Of a stretch of 64,000 nucleotides of DNA, positions 8,712 to 18,875 are shown one piece after another. Positions within the stretch are counted from its first letter, which is position 1; the number at the start of each line of letters is the position of its first letter. The DNA is taken from positions 1-64,000 of the forward strand of contig NZ_MVHG01000015.1 of the NCBI RefSeq assembly GCF_002086125.1, written 5' to 3'. Source of the stretch: Mycobacterium arosiense ATCC BAA-1401 = DSM 45069 (GTDB taxonomy: Bacteria > Actinomycetota > Actinomycetes > Mycobacteriales > Mycobacteriaceae). The notes below the pieces were generated by a model. It was not told where the DNA came from. It did no database searches and saw only the letters and a list, made by a program, of their open reading frames with translations. A program made the position numbers and the translations under genes.

Positions 8712-9467
8712 GTGGACTATGCCGGAAAATTCCTCGACGAGAACCGGGCCTTCGCGGAGCTCTTTCACGATGCCGACGAGTCCACGCCCGTGCCCACCTG
8801 CCCGGACTGGACCCTACGGCAGCTGTTCCGCCATGTCGGGCGCGGCGACCGCTGGGCGGCGCAGATCGTGCGCGAAAAACTCGACAGCTACCTCGATCCC
8901 CGCACGGTGGAAGGTGGCAAGCCGCCTCCGGATCCCGCCGGCGCGATCGCCTGGCTGCACGGCGGCGCCCAGCGGCTGATCGATGCCGTCGAACTGACCG
9001 GGGTCGAAACCCCGGTCTGGACGTTTCTGGGGTCACGCCCGGCGAACTGGTGGGTCCGGCGCCGGTTGCACGAGGTCGCGGCGCATCGGGCCGACGCGGC
9101 GATCGCGCTGGGCCGCGAATTCACCCTGGAGGCCGCGGTGGCGGCCGACGGCATCACCGAATGGCTGGAGCGGGTGGCGATCCAGGCGGGCGCCCAGGGG
9201 GCGCCGCTTCCGCTCGAGCCGGGTGACACCCTGCACCTGCACGCCACCGATGCCGGGCTGGGCGAGGCCGGCGAGTGGACGGTCACCGTCGAGGACGGCC
9301 GGATCGCCTGGTCACACGAGCACGGCAAGGGCAGCGCCGCGCTGCGCGGTGGCGCGACCGAGCTGCTGCTGGCGATCCTGCGCCGGCGGCCACTGGCCGA
9401 CACCGGCGTCGAACTGTTCGGCGACGACGGCGTGTGGGAGCGCTGGTTGGACCGTACGCCTCTCTAG
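8712..9467 (+). CDS. Maleylpyruvate isomerase-family mycothiol-dependent protein (Rv0332-like)
   Basis: A 251-aa DinB-like four-helix protein of the MDMPI family. The N-terminal CPDWTLRQLFRHVGRGDRWA contains the His typical of the metal site, and RRRLHEVAAHRADAAIA near the middle carries further His residues. Family members use mycothiol or transfer thiol-linked groups; the reaction here is unknown. GTG at 8712 starts the conserved MDYAGKFLDENRAF; the longer frame from 8658 adds unconserved sequence. Position before the SnoaL-like gene and rmlA matches Rv0332-Rv0333-Rv0334. Confidence 0.75.
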   Translation: MDYAGKFLDENRAFAELFHDADESTPVPTCPDWTLRQLFRHVGRGDRWAAQIVREKLDSYLDPRTVEGGKPPPDPAGAIAWLHGGAQRLIDAVELTGVETPVWTFLGSRPANWWVRRRLHEVAAHRADAAIALGREFTLEAAVAADGITEWLERVAIQAGAQGAPLPLEPGDTLHLHATDAGLGEAGEWTVTVEDGRIAWSHEHGKGSAALRGGATELLLAILRRRPLADTGVELFGDDGVWERWLDRTPL

Positions 9468-9496
9468 TGCAGGGATCGCACGGTAACTTGCACACC

Positions 9497-9862
9497 ATGA
9501 CCACATCGGAGATCGCCACCGTTCTGGCGTGGCACGACGCCCTCAACTCCGCGGACCTCGAGACGCTGACCGCGCTGTCCAGCGACGACATCGAGATGGG
9601 CGACGCGCACGGGGCCGCGCAGGGCCACGAGGCGCTGCGCACCTGGGCCACCTCGCAACGGGCGAGCACACAGCTCGGCCAGCTGTATGTGCACGACGGC
9701 ATCGTCGTCGCCGAACAGAAAGCGACCGGCTCCGAGGGGGCGGCCACCAACGCGCTGGCATTTCGCGTCGTCCGCGACCATGTCACCTCGGTGTTCCGGC
9801 ACGACAGCCTGGCCTCGGCGCTGGCGGCCACCGAACTCACCGAGTCCGACGCCGTCGATTAG
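9497..9862 (+). CDS. SnoaL/NTF2-like small protein (Rv0333-like)
   Basis: 121 aa beginning MTTSEIATVLAWHDALNSAD, typical of SnoaL-like cone folds that bind small hydrophobic ligands or act as isomerases. It lacks membrane segments. It lies 30 bases after the mycothiol-dependent enzyme and 27 bases before rmlA, so co-transcription is likely. The function is unknown. Confidence 0.75.
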   Translation: MTTSEIATVLAWHDALNSADLETLTALSSDDIEMGDAHGAAQGHEALRTWATSQRASTQLGQLYVHDGIVVAEQKATGSEGAATNALAFRVVRDHVTSVFRHDSLASALAATELTESDAVD

Positions 9863-9888
9863 GGCCATCAAGCCATTAGGAGCCATCC

Positions 9889-10764
9889 ATGCGCGGAATC
9901 ATCCTGGCCGGCGGGTCGGGCACCCGCCTGCATCCCATCACCACGGGCATCAGCAAACAGTTGCTGCCGGTCTACGACAAACCGATGGTTTACTACCCGC
10001 TGTCCACCCTGATGATGGCCGGCATCCGCGACATCCTGGTGATCACCACCCCGCACGACGCAGCGGGATTCCAGCGGCTTTTGGCCGACGGCTCGCAATT
10101 AGGCGTCAACATCACCTACGTGACGCAGGAAGAGCCCGACGGTCTGGCCCAGGCGTTCGTCTTGGGCGCCAACCACATCGGCAACGAGTCGGTGGCTTTA
10201 GTGTTGGGCGACAACATCTTCTACGGCCCCGGCCTGGGTACCAGCCTGAGCCGCTTCCAATCCATCAGCGGCGGAGCGGTTTTCGCGTACTGGGTGGCCA
10301 ACCCGTCGGCCTACGGTGTCGTCGAATTCAGCGACGACGGCCGGGCCCTGTCGCTGGAGGAAAAGCCCAAGACGCCGAAATCCAACTACGCGGTGCCCGG
10401 CTTGTACTTCTACGACAACGACGTCATCGAAATCGCCAAGGGCCTGAAGAAATCGGCGCGCGGCGAGTACGAGATCACCGAGGTCAACCAGATCTACCTG
10501 AACCGGGGCCGGCTCTCGGTCGAGGTGATGGCCCGCGGCACGGCCTGGCTGGACACCGGAACGTTCGACTCGCTGCTGGATGCCAGTGACTTCGTGCGCA
10601 CCCTGGAACGCCGCCAGGGCCTGAAGGTCAGCGTGCCCGAGGAAGTGGCGTGGCGGCGGGGCTGGATCACCGACCAGGAACTGGCCGAACGCGCGCACAG
10701 CCTGCTCAAGTCCGGATACGGCGGCTATCTGCTGGACCTGTTGGAGCGGAGCCGATTTCAGTAG
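9889..10764 (+). CDS. rmlA: Glucose-1-phosphate thymidylyltransferase
   Basis: First step of dTDP-L-rhamnose synthesis: dTTP plus glucose-1-phosphate gives dTDP-glucose. Rhamnose links peptidoglycan to arabinogalactan, so the enzyme is essential in mycobacteria. The 291-aa product has the nucleotide-binding [20 protein letters not shown] (8-27), the metal-binding [10 protein letters not shown] near 105-114 and [20 protein letters not shown]. It matches Rv0334 closely and is slightly longer. The 3' end overlaps the convergent YibE/F gene by 59 bases. Confidence 0.96.
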   Translation: MRGIILAGGSGTRLHPITTGISKQLLPVYDKPMVYYPLSTLMMAGIRDILVITTPHDAAGFQRLLADGSQLGVNITYVTQEEPDGLAQAFVLGANHIGNESVALVLGDNIFYGPGLGTSLSRFQSISGGAVFAYWVANPSAYGVVEFSDDGRALSLEEKPKTPKSNYAVPGLYFYDNDVIEIAKGLKKSARGEYEITEVNQIYLNRGRLSVEVMARGTAWLDTGTFDSLLDASDFVRTLERRQGLKVSVPEEVAWRRGWITDQELAERAHSLLKSGYGGYLLDLLERSRFQ

Positions 10765-11971
10765 GTTTGGCCAGCACCGCGGCGATCGCCGTGGTCAGCG
10801 GCACCGACAGCGCCAAGGCCATGCCGCCCACCGCGGCGCGGGCGATCTCGATGGCCACGCTCTCGCTGGTCAACACGTCGGTCAATGAGCGGTCGGCCAC
10901 ACTGAACAGCAACAGCAGCGGCAGCGAACTACCCGCGTAAGCGAGCACCAGGGTGTAGACCGTGCTGGCGATGTGATCGCGGCCCACCCGGATGGCGCCG
11001 ACGAAGATCGCCCGCCGCGAGCCGCCGAGGAGGGCGAGCTCGAACACGGTTGAGGCCTGGGTCACCGTCACATCGTTGAGCACACCCAGCGACCCGATGA
11101 TGAAGCCGGCCAGCAGCAGGCCGCCGATCGACACGCTGCCCAGATACGCGCTGACCGTGTTGTTCTGCTCGTCCGACAGCCCGGTCAGCTGAGCCAATTG
11201 TATTGCCGCCCAGGATAATCCGGCGGCCAACAGTAGGGCCGCCAGGGTGCCCAGCAGCGCGGCGCTGGTCCGCAGGTTGACCCCGTGCGCGAGATAGATG
11301 ACCGCGTACAGGATGGCGGCTGATGCGACCAGGGCCACCGGCACCGCCGGCGCGCCATCGCGCAGCGCCGGCAGCAAGAACGTCACCAGGACCACGAACG
11401 CCACCAGGATGCCCACCAGCGCCAGCAGCCCGCGCCGCCGCGCCACGGCCACGATCACCACCGCGAACGCGATCGCCAAACCGGCCAGTGCCCAGCCACG
11501 TTCGAAGTCGTAGAACGCGTAGCTGGTGGCGCCCTGGTCGTCGACCTGGCGGACGAGCCGTATAGGGTCTCCCACAGCGAATTTCGGTTGCCCTGGGCCG
11601 GGGGAGGACTCCAGCAGCGTCTGGGCGCCGGCGTTGGGGCCGGAATCGATCGACACCCGCGTCAGGACGCACCGTCCCGCGCCGGGTGGCGCCGGCTGCG
11701 GCGCGCCGGTGAGGACCTGGCTGACCGACGGGCTACCGCAGTCGCCCATTGCGCTGGACAGCACGTGCCCGGCCTGTGTGCTCACCGCGCCGCCGGCGGC
11801 ATTCTGCAGCGGCATCGGGATGTCGACGTGCTGCCGGCTGGGCCACAGCACGATCGCACCGACGGCCACCGCCACGCCGATCGCGACCAACAACCCCACG
11901 ACGATCCGGGCGGGCAACGGGTCAACGGCGGCTGGGCCCGACGGCAGGTTGTGCGAGTGCGAGTGGGTCAC
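10706..11971 (-). CDS. YibE/F-like multi-pass membrane protein
   Basis: 421 aa with one N-terminal membrane segment, an extracytoplasmic domain of about 100 residues containing two Cys (GDCGSPS and GRCVL), and seven or so further membrane segments. [13 protein letters not shown] and the repeated glycine-rich helices match the YibE/F family, whose function is unknown. The first residues after GTG at 11971 are THSHSHN, a short His cluster. Convergent with rmlA and downstream of aspC on the same strand, 32 bases away. Confidence 0.7.
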   Translation of the reverse strand: MTHSHSHNLPSGPAAVDPLPARIVVGLLVAIGVAVAVGAIVLWPSRQHVDIPMPLQNAAGGAVSTQAGHVLSSAMGDCGSPSVSQVLTGAPQPAPPGAGRCVLTRVSIDSGPNAGAQTLLESSPGPGQPKFAVGDPIRLVRQVDDQGATSYAFYDFERGWALAGLAIAFAVVIVAVARRRGLLALVGILVAFVVLVTFLLPALRDGAPAVPVALVASAAILYAVIYLAHGVNLRTSAALLGTLAALLLAAGLSWAAIQLAQLTGLSDEQNNTVSAYLGSVSIGGLLLAGFIIGSLGVLNDVTVTQASTVFELALLGGSRRAIFVGAIRVGRDHIASTVYTLVLAYAGSSLPLLLLFSVADRSLTDVLTSESVAIEIARAAVGGMALALSVPLTTAIAAVLAKPTEIGSAPTGPADSRRIRT

Positions 11972-12003
11972 CCGGTCGAGAGTAGAGGCGCCCGCGCCGG
12001 TCC

Positions 12004-13296
12004 TTACGGTCGATAGCCGGCGAGGAAATTGCCGAGCCGCTCGATCGCGGCCGCCAGATCGCGGGACCACGGCAGCGTCACGATGCGCAGGTGATCCGGT
12101 TCCGGCCAATTGAAGCCGGTGCCCTGGGTGACCAGAATCTTTTCCTGCAGCAGCAGATCGAGGACGAGCTGTTCGTCGTCGTCGATGTCATAGACCTCGG
12201 GGTCGAGCCGGGGGAACGCGTAGAGCGCACCCGCCGGCTTGACGCAGGACACGCCGGGGATCTCGTTGAGCTTGGTCCACGCGACGTCGCGCTGCTCGAG
12301 CAGCCGCCCGCCGGGCAGCACCAGGTCGTCGATGCTCTGATGGCCGCCCAGGGCCACCTGGATCGCGTGCTGCGCCGGGACATTGGGGCACAGCCGCATG
12401 TTGGCCAGCAGGTTGATTCCCTCGATGAAGCTGCTGGCATGGTCCTTGGGCCCGGTGATCGCCAGCCAGCCGGCCCGATAGCCGGCCACGCGGTAGGCCT
12501 TGGACAGGCCGTTGAAGGTCAGGCACAGCATGTCCGGCGCCAGCGTGGCCAGGTTGATGTGCTTGGCGTGGTCGTAGAGGATCTTGTCGTAGATCTCGTC
12601 GGCGAGCAGCAGCAGCTCGTGCTTGCGCGCCAGATCGACCATCTGGGTGAGCACTTCGCTGGTGTAGACCGCGCCGGTCGGGTTGTTCGGGTTGATCACG
12701 ACCAGCGCCTTGGTCCGCTCGGTGATTTTGGACTCGATGTCGGCGATGTCGGGCTGCCAGCCCTGCGTCTCGTCGCACAGGTAATGCACGGGCGTGCCGC
12801 CCGCCAGGGAGGTCGACGCCGTCCACAGCGGGTAGTCCGGCGCCGGGATCAGCACCTCGTCGCCGTTGTCCAGCAAAGCCTGCAGCGTCATGGTGATCAG
12901 CTCGGACACCCCGTTGCCCAGATAGACGTCGTCGACGTCGAAGCGGGGGAATCCGTCGACCAACTCGTAGCGGGTCACCACGGCCCGGCGGGCGGGCAGG
13001 ATGCCCTGCGAGTCGGAGTAGCCCTGGGCGTACGGCAGGGCCTGGATCATGTCGCGCATGATGACGTCGGGCGCCTCGAAGCCGAACGGCGCCGGGTTGC
13101 CGATGTTGAGCTTGAGGATGCGATGCCCCTCGGCCTCCAGCCGCGCGGCGTGCGCGTGCACCGGCCCGCGGATCTCGTACAGGACATCCTGGAGCTTCGA
13201 CGACTGCGCGAAACTGCGCTGCGGCCGGTGATGAGCCGACGCGTGCAGGGGCAGCTGATGGGTGGTCACACCACCAATGGTGCCATCACTGTCCAC
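12004..13296 (-). CDS. aspC: PLP-dependent aminotransferase (Rv0337c homologue)
   Basis: Fold-type I aminotransferase that moves amino groups between amino acids and 2-oxo acids. It is annotated aspC in M. tuberculosis, although AlaA/AlaT-like alanine transamination is equally plausible from the family. In 430 aa: VINPNNPTGAVY near 226, LLLADEIYDKI with the pyridine-N Asp, the PLP lysine in NGLSKAYRVAGYR near 272-284, and the carboxylate-binding Arg near the C-terminus in PDHLRIVTLPW. Collinear with Rv0337c throughout. Confidence 0.93.
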   Translation of the reverse strand: MDSDGTIGGVTTHQLPLHASAHHRPQRSFAQSSKLQDVLYEIRGPVHAHAARLEAEGHRILKLNIGNPAPFGFEAPDVIMRDMIQALPYAQGYSDSQGILPARRAVVTRYELVDGFPRFDVDDVYLGNGVSELITMTLQALLDNGDEVLIPAPDYPLWTASTSLAGGTPVHYLCDETQGWQPDIADIESKITERTKALVVINPNNPTGAVYTSEVLTQMVDLARKHELLLLADEIYDKILYDHAKHINLATLAPDMLCLTFNGLSKAYRVAGYRAGWLAITGPKDHASSFIEGINLLANMRLCPNVPAQHAIQVALGGHQSIDDLVLPGGRLLEQRDVAWTKLNEIPGVSCVKPAGALYAFPRLDPEVYDIDDDEQLVLDLLLQEKILVTQGTGFNWPEPDHLRIVTLPWSRDLAAAIERLGNFLAGYRP

Positions 13297-13327
13297 TGAA
13301 TTTTGCTGTCAGCGGCGAAGACGCTGG

Positions 13328-16273
13328 TCAGCGCTTGCCCGGGGGGCGCGCCCCCCGGGCGATGCCCAGGCCTTTGACCGGTGGCTGCGACGGTGCGTCG
13401 TCGCCGTTGGTCTCCTTTGCCGGCTCCGCTTTCGGCGCCGGCTCCGGGTCGGCCTTTCCAGCTTCCGCCTTGGGCGAATCCCCCTTGGGGGCCTCGGCCT
13501 TGGGGGCCTCGGCCTTGGGGGCCTCGGCCTTGGGGGCCTCGGCTTTGGGGGCGGCCTTCTTGGCCCCGGGCCGCTTGGCGCCCGCGGCGATGCCCAGCCC
13601 CTTGACCGGCGCCGCGGGTGCCTTGGGTTCGGCCTTGGTCTCGGCCTCGGGGGCCGCCGCTTCAGACTTGGCCTCCGCCTTCGGGGCCTCGGCCTTGGCC
13701 GCCGGCGCCGCCTTCTTCGCGCCGGGCCGCTTGGCGCCACCGGCGATGCCCAGCCCCTTGACGGGTGCGGCGGGGGCCTTGGCTTCGCCACCGGCCTCCG
13801 CCGGTGCCTCCGTCGCCTTGGCGGAGGACGCGGCCTTCTTGGCGCCCGGCCTCTTAGCCCCGCCGGCGATGCCCAGACCCTTCACGGGTGCGGCCGGCGC
13901 TGTCGCGCTCTCGGCCTTCGGGGCCGCCTTGGCGGGCGCTTCCTCGGTCTCCTTGGCCGGCGCCTCGGCGGGCGCGGTCGCGGTGGCCGTCGAGGCCTTG
14001 GGCGCCTCGGCCGCGCGCTTCTCGGCCTGCCTGGCGGCCGTGCCCTTCTCCGGCAGCGTCGCCTTGTCGTAGTCGAGGGACCCGAGCAGGATCTGGGCGA
14101 CGTCGAGCACCTCGACACCGCTGCGGCCGGCCTCTTCCTGACGGTCGTTGACGCCGTCGGTGACCATCACCCGGCAGAACGGGCACGCGGTGGCCACGGT
14201 CGCGGCCCCGGTGGCCAGCGCCTCGTCGACGCGCTCGTGGTTGATGCGCTTGCCGATGTGTTCTTCCATCCACATCCGCGCGCCGCCGGCGCCGCAGCAG
14301 AAGCTGCGCTCGGCGTGGCGTGGCATCTCGGTCAGGTTCGCCCCCGCGGCCCCGATCAGCTCACGCGGCGCCTCGTAGACCTTGTTGTGCCGGCCCAGGT
14401 AGCAGGGGTCGTGATAGGTGATGTCCTGGGAGACCGGGGTGACCGGCACCAGCTTGTTGTCGCGGATCAGCCGGTTGAGCAGCTGGGTGTGGTGCAACAC
14501 CGAGTAGTTCGCGCCCAGCTGCCGGTATTCGCGGCCCAAGGTGTTGAAGCAGTGCGGGCAGGTGACGACGATCTTGCGGTCGACGGTCTCGGTGCCCTCG
14601 AACACCCCGTCCAGCGTCTCGACGGCCTGCGCGGCCAGCTGCTGGAACAAAAACTCGTTGCCCGACCGGCGCGCCGAGTCGCCGTTGCAGGTCTCGCCGG
14701 TGCCCAGCACCAGGTACTTCACCCCGGCGATGGCGAGCAGCTCGGCGACGGCCTTGGTGGTCTTCTTCGCCTTGTCGTCGTACGCGCCGGCGCAGCCCAC
14801 CCAGAACAGGTACTCGTAGCCGTCGAAGCTGTCGACGTCCTCGCCGTAGACCGGCACGTCGAAGTCGACCTCGTCGATCCAGTTGGTCCGGTCGCTGGCG
14901 TTCTGGCCCCAGGGGTTGCCCTTGGTTTCCAGGTTCTTGAACAGCACCGACAGTTCGGAGGGGAACTCCGACTCCATCATCAGCTGGTAGCGCCGCATGT
15001 CGACGATGTGGTCGACGTGCTCGATGTCCACCGGGCACTGCTCGACACAGGCACCGCAGGTCACACAGGACCACAGCACGTCGGGGTCGATGACCCCGCC
15101 CTGCTCTTCCGTGCCGACCAGCGGTCGGGCCGCCTGCTCGGGGCCGGAGCCCATGACCCGGCCGAAGCCCGACTCGGGAACATGGTGCGCCTCGGCGTGT
15201 TCCTCGCCGGCCAGCTTCTCGCCGACCCCGCCCTCCGGCGTGCTCTCGACGGGACTCTCCTTATCGCCCAGAATGTAGGGCGCCTTGGCCATCCAGTGGT
15301 CGCGCAGGTCCATGATGACGAGCTTGGGCGACAGCGGCTTGCCGGTGTTCCAGGCCGGGCACTGCGACTGGCACCGCCCGCACTCGGTGCAGGTGGCGAA
15401 GTCCAGCATGGCCTTCCAGCTGAAGTCCTCGACCTTGCCGCGGCCGAATTCGGCATCGTCCGGCGGGTTTTCGAAGTCGATCGGCTTGCCGTCGTGTTCG
15501 AGCGGCAGCAGCGGGCCCAGGCCGTTCGGCAGCCGCTTGAAGATGACGTTGATCGGCGCCGTGAAGATGTGCAGGTGCTTGGAGTGCAGCACGATGATCA
15601 GGAATGCCAGCATGACCGCGATGTGCAGCAGCAGCGCCGTCGTCTCGATGGTCTCGTTGGCGGGCCGCCCCAGCGGACGCAGGATGGCGCCGAACAGTTG
15701 GGACAGGAAGGCCCCGTTGCCGTAGGGCAGGGTGCCGTTGTTCACCGCGGATCCGCGGACGAACACATAGGTGAAGATGACGTTGAAGATCATGAACAGC
15801 ACCAGCCACGCACCGCCGGTGTGTGAGCCGTAGAACCGTGACGCGCGGCCGATCTCCCGCGGGCTGCGCATCAAACGGATGACGGCGAAGGTGGCGATGC
15901 CGAGGAAGACGGCGGTGGCGAAGAAGTCCTGCAGGAAGCCCAGCGCGTCCCAGCGCCCGATGATCGGGATGTGGAAGTTGTCCTGGAAGAGCAGCCCATA
16001 GGCCTCGATGTAGACCGTGAGCAGGATGAAGAAGCCCCACATGGTGAAGAAGTGCGCCAGGCCGGGGATCGACCACCTGAGCATGCGACGCTGCCCGAAG
16101 ACCTCGGAGACCTCAGCCCAGACGCGTTTGGCCGGCTCGTCGGCGTGCCCGGGCGCCGGCTTGCCGGATGTGATCAGCTTGAACAGCCACAGGACACGCC
16201 GTGCGGCGAGTGCGGCCACGACCAGCGTCATGCCCATGCCCACGATCAGCCTGATGAGCATCTGCGTTGTCAC
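13328..16273 (-). CDS. Membrane iron-sulfur oxidoreductase with repetitive Ala/Pro/Lys tail (Rv0338c homologue)
   Basis: A 981-aa membrane-bound electron-transfer protein. Residues 1-260 hold about six membrane segments like the nitrate-reductase gamma subunit. Two ferredoxin clusters follow: [12 protein letters not shown] near 290 and [13 protein letters not shown] near 404. Two CCG-type domains of the HdrB/LutA/GlpC family contain [11 protein letters not shown] near 574 and [10 protein letters not shown] near 660. From about 720 the tail is Ala/Pro/Lys-rich with four to five copies of [21 protein letters not shown] at 16273 has GGGGAGA eight bases upstream. Rv0338c is essential in M. tuberculosis and remembered as 882 aa; the excess here is mostly tail repeats. 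Physiological donor and acceptor are unknown. Confidence 0.88.
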   Translation of the reverse strand: MTTQMLIRLIVGMGMTLVVAALAARRVLWLFKLITSGKPAPGHADEPAKRVWAEVSEVFGQRRMLRWSIPGLAHFFTMWGFFILLTVYIEAYGLLFQDNFHIPIIGRWDALGFLQDFFATAVFLGIATFAVIRLMRSPREIGRASRFYGSHTGGAWLVLFMIFNVIFTYVFVRGSAVNNGTLPYGNGAFLSQLFGAILRPLGRPANETIETTALLLHIAVMLAFLIIVLHSKHLHIFTAPINVIFKRLPNGLGPLLPLEHDGKPIDFENPPDDAEFGRGKVEDFSWKAMLDFATCTECGRCQSQCPAWNTGKPLSPKLVIMDLRDHWMAKAPYILGDKESPVESTPEGGVGEKLAGEEHAEAHHVPESGFGRVMGSGPEQAARPLVGTEEQGGVIDPDVLWSCVTCGACVEQCPVDIEHVDHIVDMRRYQLMMESEFPSELSVLFKNLETKGNPWGQNASDRTNWIDEVDFDVPVYGEDVDSFDGYEYLFWVGCAGAYDDKAKKTTKAVAELLAIAGVKYLVLGTGETCNGDSARRSGNEFLFQQLAAQAVETLDGVFEGTETVDRKIVVTCPHCFNTLGREYRQLGANYSVLHHTQLLNRLIRDNKLVPVTPVSQDITYHDPCYLGRHNKVYEAPRELIGAAGANLTEMPRHAERSFCCGAGGARMWMEEHIGKRINHERVDEALATGAATVATACPFCRVMVTDGVNDRQEEAGRSGVEVLDVAQILLGSLDYDKATLPEKGTAARQAEKRAAEAPKASTATATAPAEAPAKETEEAPAKAAPKAESATAPAAPVKGLGIAGGAKRPGAKKAASSAKATEAPAEAGGEAKAPAAPVKGLGIAGGAKRPGAKKAAPAAKAEAPKAEAKSEAAAPEAETKAEPKAPAAPVKGLGIAAGAKRPGAKKAAPKAEAPKAEAPKAEAPKAEAPKGDSPKAEAGKADPEPAPKAEPAKETNGDDAPSQPPVKGLGIARGARPPGKR
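13483..13557 (-). repeat. 15-bp in-frame tandem repeat encoding EAPKA
   Basis: CCTTGGGGGCCTCGG recurs at 13483, 13498, 13513 and 13528, with a variant at 13543. On the coding strand this gives about five successive EAPKA units in the tail of the iron-sulfur protein. Because the period is a multiple of three, copy-number change would not break the frame. Confidence 0.85.
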
Positions 16274-16520
16274 AGAAGGTCTCCCCAATGCATAGAAATT
16301 CGGCCTGTGCCTATTTGCCTGCTAAGCCCCGCTCATAGTTACATCTCCGCGGCTTTCAGCGCGAGAAAGGCTGCCCTAACTTGGCAGTTACCGGTGCCTC
16401 TGGCCTGTTGATTAGTACCCGCGCATTCAATGTGACGCTTGTCGAAGTGATGAGCGCCGCCGAATTCGCTAGATGACCTTTTGTCGCGGTCTTTGGGCGG
16501 GCCGCGCGCAATTCGTCTCG

Positions 16521-18194
16521 TCAGCGCCCGAACGGCGGATGAAAGATCGGCGGCTGCGGCCGCGTGCGGGTGGTCGTCGGCGCCGCGGTGGTGGTGGCCT
16601 GCGACGTCGTGGTGGGCGGTGCGGTCGTGGTCGTCGTGCTCGGCGGCGCGGTCGTGGTGGTCGTCGTCGACGGCGCGGGTGTCGTGGTGGTGGCCGGCGC
16701 CTCGGTGGTCGGGGGCGGCGGTGCCGGGATCACGGTCACGGTGGTGCTGTCGTCGGGTCCGGTGATGGTGACCGTTTGCGGTGGTGCCGGGCTGGTGGAC
16801 GGCGTGGGAGCGACCGGGGTGGACTTGGTGGACAACAGGTCGATCGCCAAGATCAGGGCCACCAGCACCGCCGCGCCCGCTCCGGCCACGCTCAACACCA
16901 GCGCCGTGCGTTTGTACCAGGGCAGCGGCCCCGGGGCGGTGCCGTAGCGGCTGCCGGTCGCGTCGTCGAATTCCCTTGCCTCGTTGGCGTACTCGCCGGT
17001 GGCGTCGCGGCCGGTGTAGGGCACCGGCTCGTCGTGGTCGGCGTCTTGCGACCACGCCAGGGCGTCGTCGACGTCGGTGGCCTGAGCGGCCCACGCGGCC
17101 TGGGTCATATCGAGGCCGGTGCCGACCATTTCCGTCGGTGTTTCCACCGCGGCGGCCGCGGCGGTCGGGGCGACGCCCGAGGCGTAGTGCGGGCCGAGCA
17201 CCGCCGCGCCGAGGGCGGCGCTGAGCGCAGGCTGTGCAGTGCTGTGCACCGGCACCCCGAAGCGCTGCGACAAACGCGCTTTGAGCAGCGGGATGTGCGC
17301 GCCACCGCCGGCGATGGCCACGGCGCTCGGCCCGGCGTTCGCAATTCCGTTGCGGCGCAACAACTCCTCGACCGACGTGAGGAACCGGTCCAGCGGCGCG
17401 GAGAGCAGCTGCTCGAATTCGGTGCGGGACAGGTGGGCACCGTCGCCCGAGGCCCCGGCGATGGTGCCCACCGCGGCCGTCGAGAGTTGCTCCTTGGCGC
17501 GCCGACAGGCGCCGAGCAGGCGGGCCTTCGACCCGATCCGCGCCGCGCCGCCGAGCATGGCGGTGCTGACGTCGGAGGCCAGCAGGTGATCGAGGATCAG
17601 CTGATCGATCGCATCGCCGGAGAATTCGGTGTTCCGCGCGGCCGGGCCGACGGGCGCAAAGCCGGCCCTGGCGTCCATCAGCGTGACGGTGGTGCCGCCG
17701 GCGCCGAAGTCGCACAGGGCAATGACGCCGTCGGCCGCGAATCCGGGGGTGCCGCGCAGCGCCGCGAGCGCGGCCGTGGCGTCGGAAACCAGCATCGGCG
17801 CCACCCCGCCGCGCGCCAGATCCGATTGTGCGAAGAACTCCTCCCGCAGCGCCGCGAACTGGGCATCGGACCAATAGGCCGGCACCGCGATGGTGATCGG
17901 TGACCCGTAGCCGACCACCCGGGCCATGGCTTCGATCGCCTCGACCGTCAGCGCCGCACCCAGGTACTTGGTTCCGTCGGCCGCCACCAATGGCGCCCGG
18001 TCGCCGACGCGTTCCACGAACCCACGCAGCACCAGGCCGGGCTCGGTCAGGTTCGGATTCTCTTCTGGCAGGCCAACTTCGGTGGGACGCTGCTCGAACA
18101 GGGTCAGCACCGAGCTGCGGGTGATCGGAGCGCTGCCCGCGCGGGCCGCTACCAGGTTGGCCACCCCGATTGATAGGCCGAGCGACTCGCTCAT
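16521..18194 (-). CDS. Hsp70-like domain protein with one membrane segment and Thr/Pro-rich tail
   Basis: 557 aa. Residues 1-340 follow the Hsp70/actin ATPase pattern: SIGVANLVAAR at the phosphate-1 position, ALCDFGAGGTTVTLMDA near 164-180 for phosphate-2, and AVAIAGGGAHIPLLKARLSQ near 285-304 for the adenosine motif. There is no substrate-binding domain. A variable Asp/Glu-rich stretch leads to GPLPWYKRTALVLSVAG and one membrane helix near 430-455. The last 100 residues are Thr/Pro-rich and presumably outside. ATG at 18194 has AGGGG eight bases upstream. Similar inside-to-outside chaperone-like proteins occur in mycobacteria, but I know no function. Confidence 0.7.
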   Translation of the reverse strand: MSESLGLSIGVANLVAARAGSAPITRSSVLTLFEQRPTEVGLPEENPNLTEPGLVLRGFVERVGDRAPLVAADGTKYLGAALTVEAIEAMARVVGYGSPITIAVPAYWSDAQFAALREEFFAQSDLARGGVAPMLVSDATAALAALRGTPGFAADGVIALCDFGAGGTTVTLMDARAGFAPVGPAARNTEFSGDAIDQLILDHLLASDVSTAMLGGAARIGSKARLLGACRRAKEQLSTAAVGTIAGASGDGAHLSRTEFEQLLSAPLDRFLTSVEELLRRNGIANAGPSAVAIAGGGAHIPLLKARLSQRFGVPVHSTAQPALSAALGAAVLGPHYASGVAPTAAAAAVETPTEMVGTGLDMTQAAWAAQATDVDDALAWSQDADHDEPVPYTGRDATGEYANEAREFDDATGSRYGTAPGPLPWYKRTALVLSVAGAGAAVLVALILAIDLLSTKSTPVAPTPSTSPAPPQTVTITGPDDSTTVTVIPAPPPPTTEAPATTTTPAPSTTTTTTAPPSTTTTTAPPTTTSQATTTAAPTTTRTRPQPPIFHPPFGR

Positions 18195-18326
18195 GTCCCG
18201 CACCCCTGTGTCAGTTTCGTTGCCGTCGCACGGTGGTCCTCACCGTAGCGACCCGTGGATTGCAGCGAGTGTAGGGCTTCTCCGGCGCGCTGCCGTGCAA
18301 CCGTGACGGAATTTATAACCGACTCG

Positions 18327-18875
18327 CTAACGCAGGCCCGGCGGCACCGTGACCGGATTCGGCATCCCCGGCACGGTGATCACCGACGGCAGCTTCGGCA
18401 GATGGTGGTGATGCGATGGCTGCTGCGTCGGTCGCCCGGTGGGCTGCTGCTGCGTCGGCTGCCGCGCCGGGGGCTCTTCCGCGCTGCTGCTGGGCGAGGA
18501 CGTCGTCGTGGTGGTCGTGGTGGTGGTCGTCGTCGGTGTCGTGGTGGTGGTCGTCGTCGTGCTCGTCGTCGTATTGGGGACGTGGCTGCCGTTCTGTCCG
18601 TGGATGAGTTCGATGACACCGAAGACGATTAACCCGATCAGGATGGCGACGGAAACCAGCCAGGCGATGAGCATCGCCGGTTTGCGATACCACGGAGTCG
18701 GCTCGGGCTCCTGGTCGAAGGGGTCGCCGCCGTCGTACTGCTGGAAGTCCTGGGGCGGGTTCGGCGGGGGACCGGCCGGCGGAATCTCGCCGGTGGGCGG
18801 CTGCTCGCTCACACCGAAGTCGCCTTGCTGGGTCGGCCGGTTGTGGAAGTCGTCGCGTGGGCCGTTGGATGCCAC
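18327..18875 (-). CDS. Membrane protein with Thr-rich extracytoplasmic tail
   Basis: About 182 aa from GTG at 18875, though the frame is open to 18977 and the start is unsure. A Pro/Gln-rich cytoplasmic segment ends in PEPTPWYRKPAMLIAWLV, followed by one membrane helix near 70-95, a run of about 25 Thr, then a Pro/His-rich end PSHHHHLPKLPSVITVPGMP. The PWYR juxtamembrane motif and Thr-rich tail mirror the adjacent Hsp70-like protein (PWYK). No enzymatic domain is visible. Confidence 0.6.
   Translation of the reverse strand: MASNGPRDDFHNRPTQQGDFGVSEQPPTGEIPPAGPPPNPPQDFQQYDGGDPFDQEPEPTPWYRKPAMLIAWLVSVAILIGLIVFGVIELIHGQNGSHVPNTTTSTTTTTTTTPTTTTTTTTTTTSSPSSSAEEPPARQPTQQQPTGRPTQQPSHHHHLPKLPSVITVPGMPNPVTVPPGLR

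Noticed and set aside
13262-15826. 854-aa plus-strand frame opposite the iron-sulfur protein gene
   Set aside because: Composition is Gly/Arg/Leu repeats from the antisense of the Ala/Pro/Lys tail, with no domain or ribosome-binding site. The minus-strand gene is clearly real.
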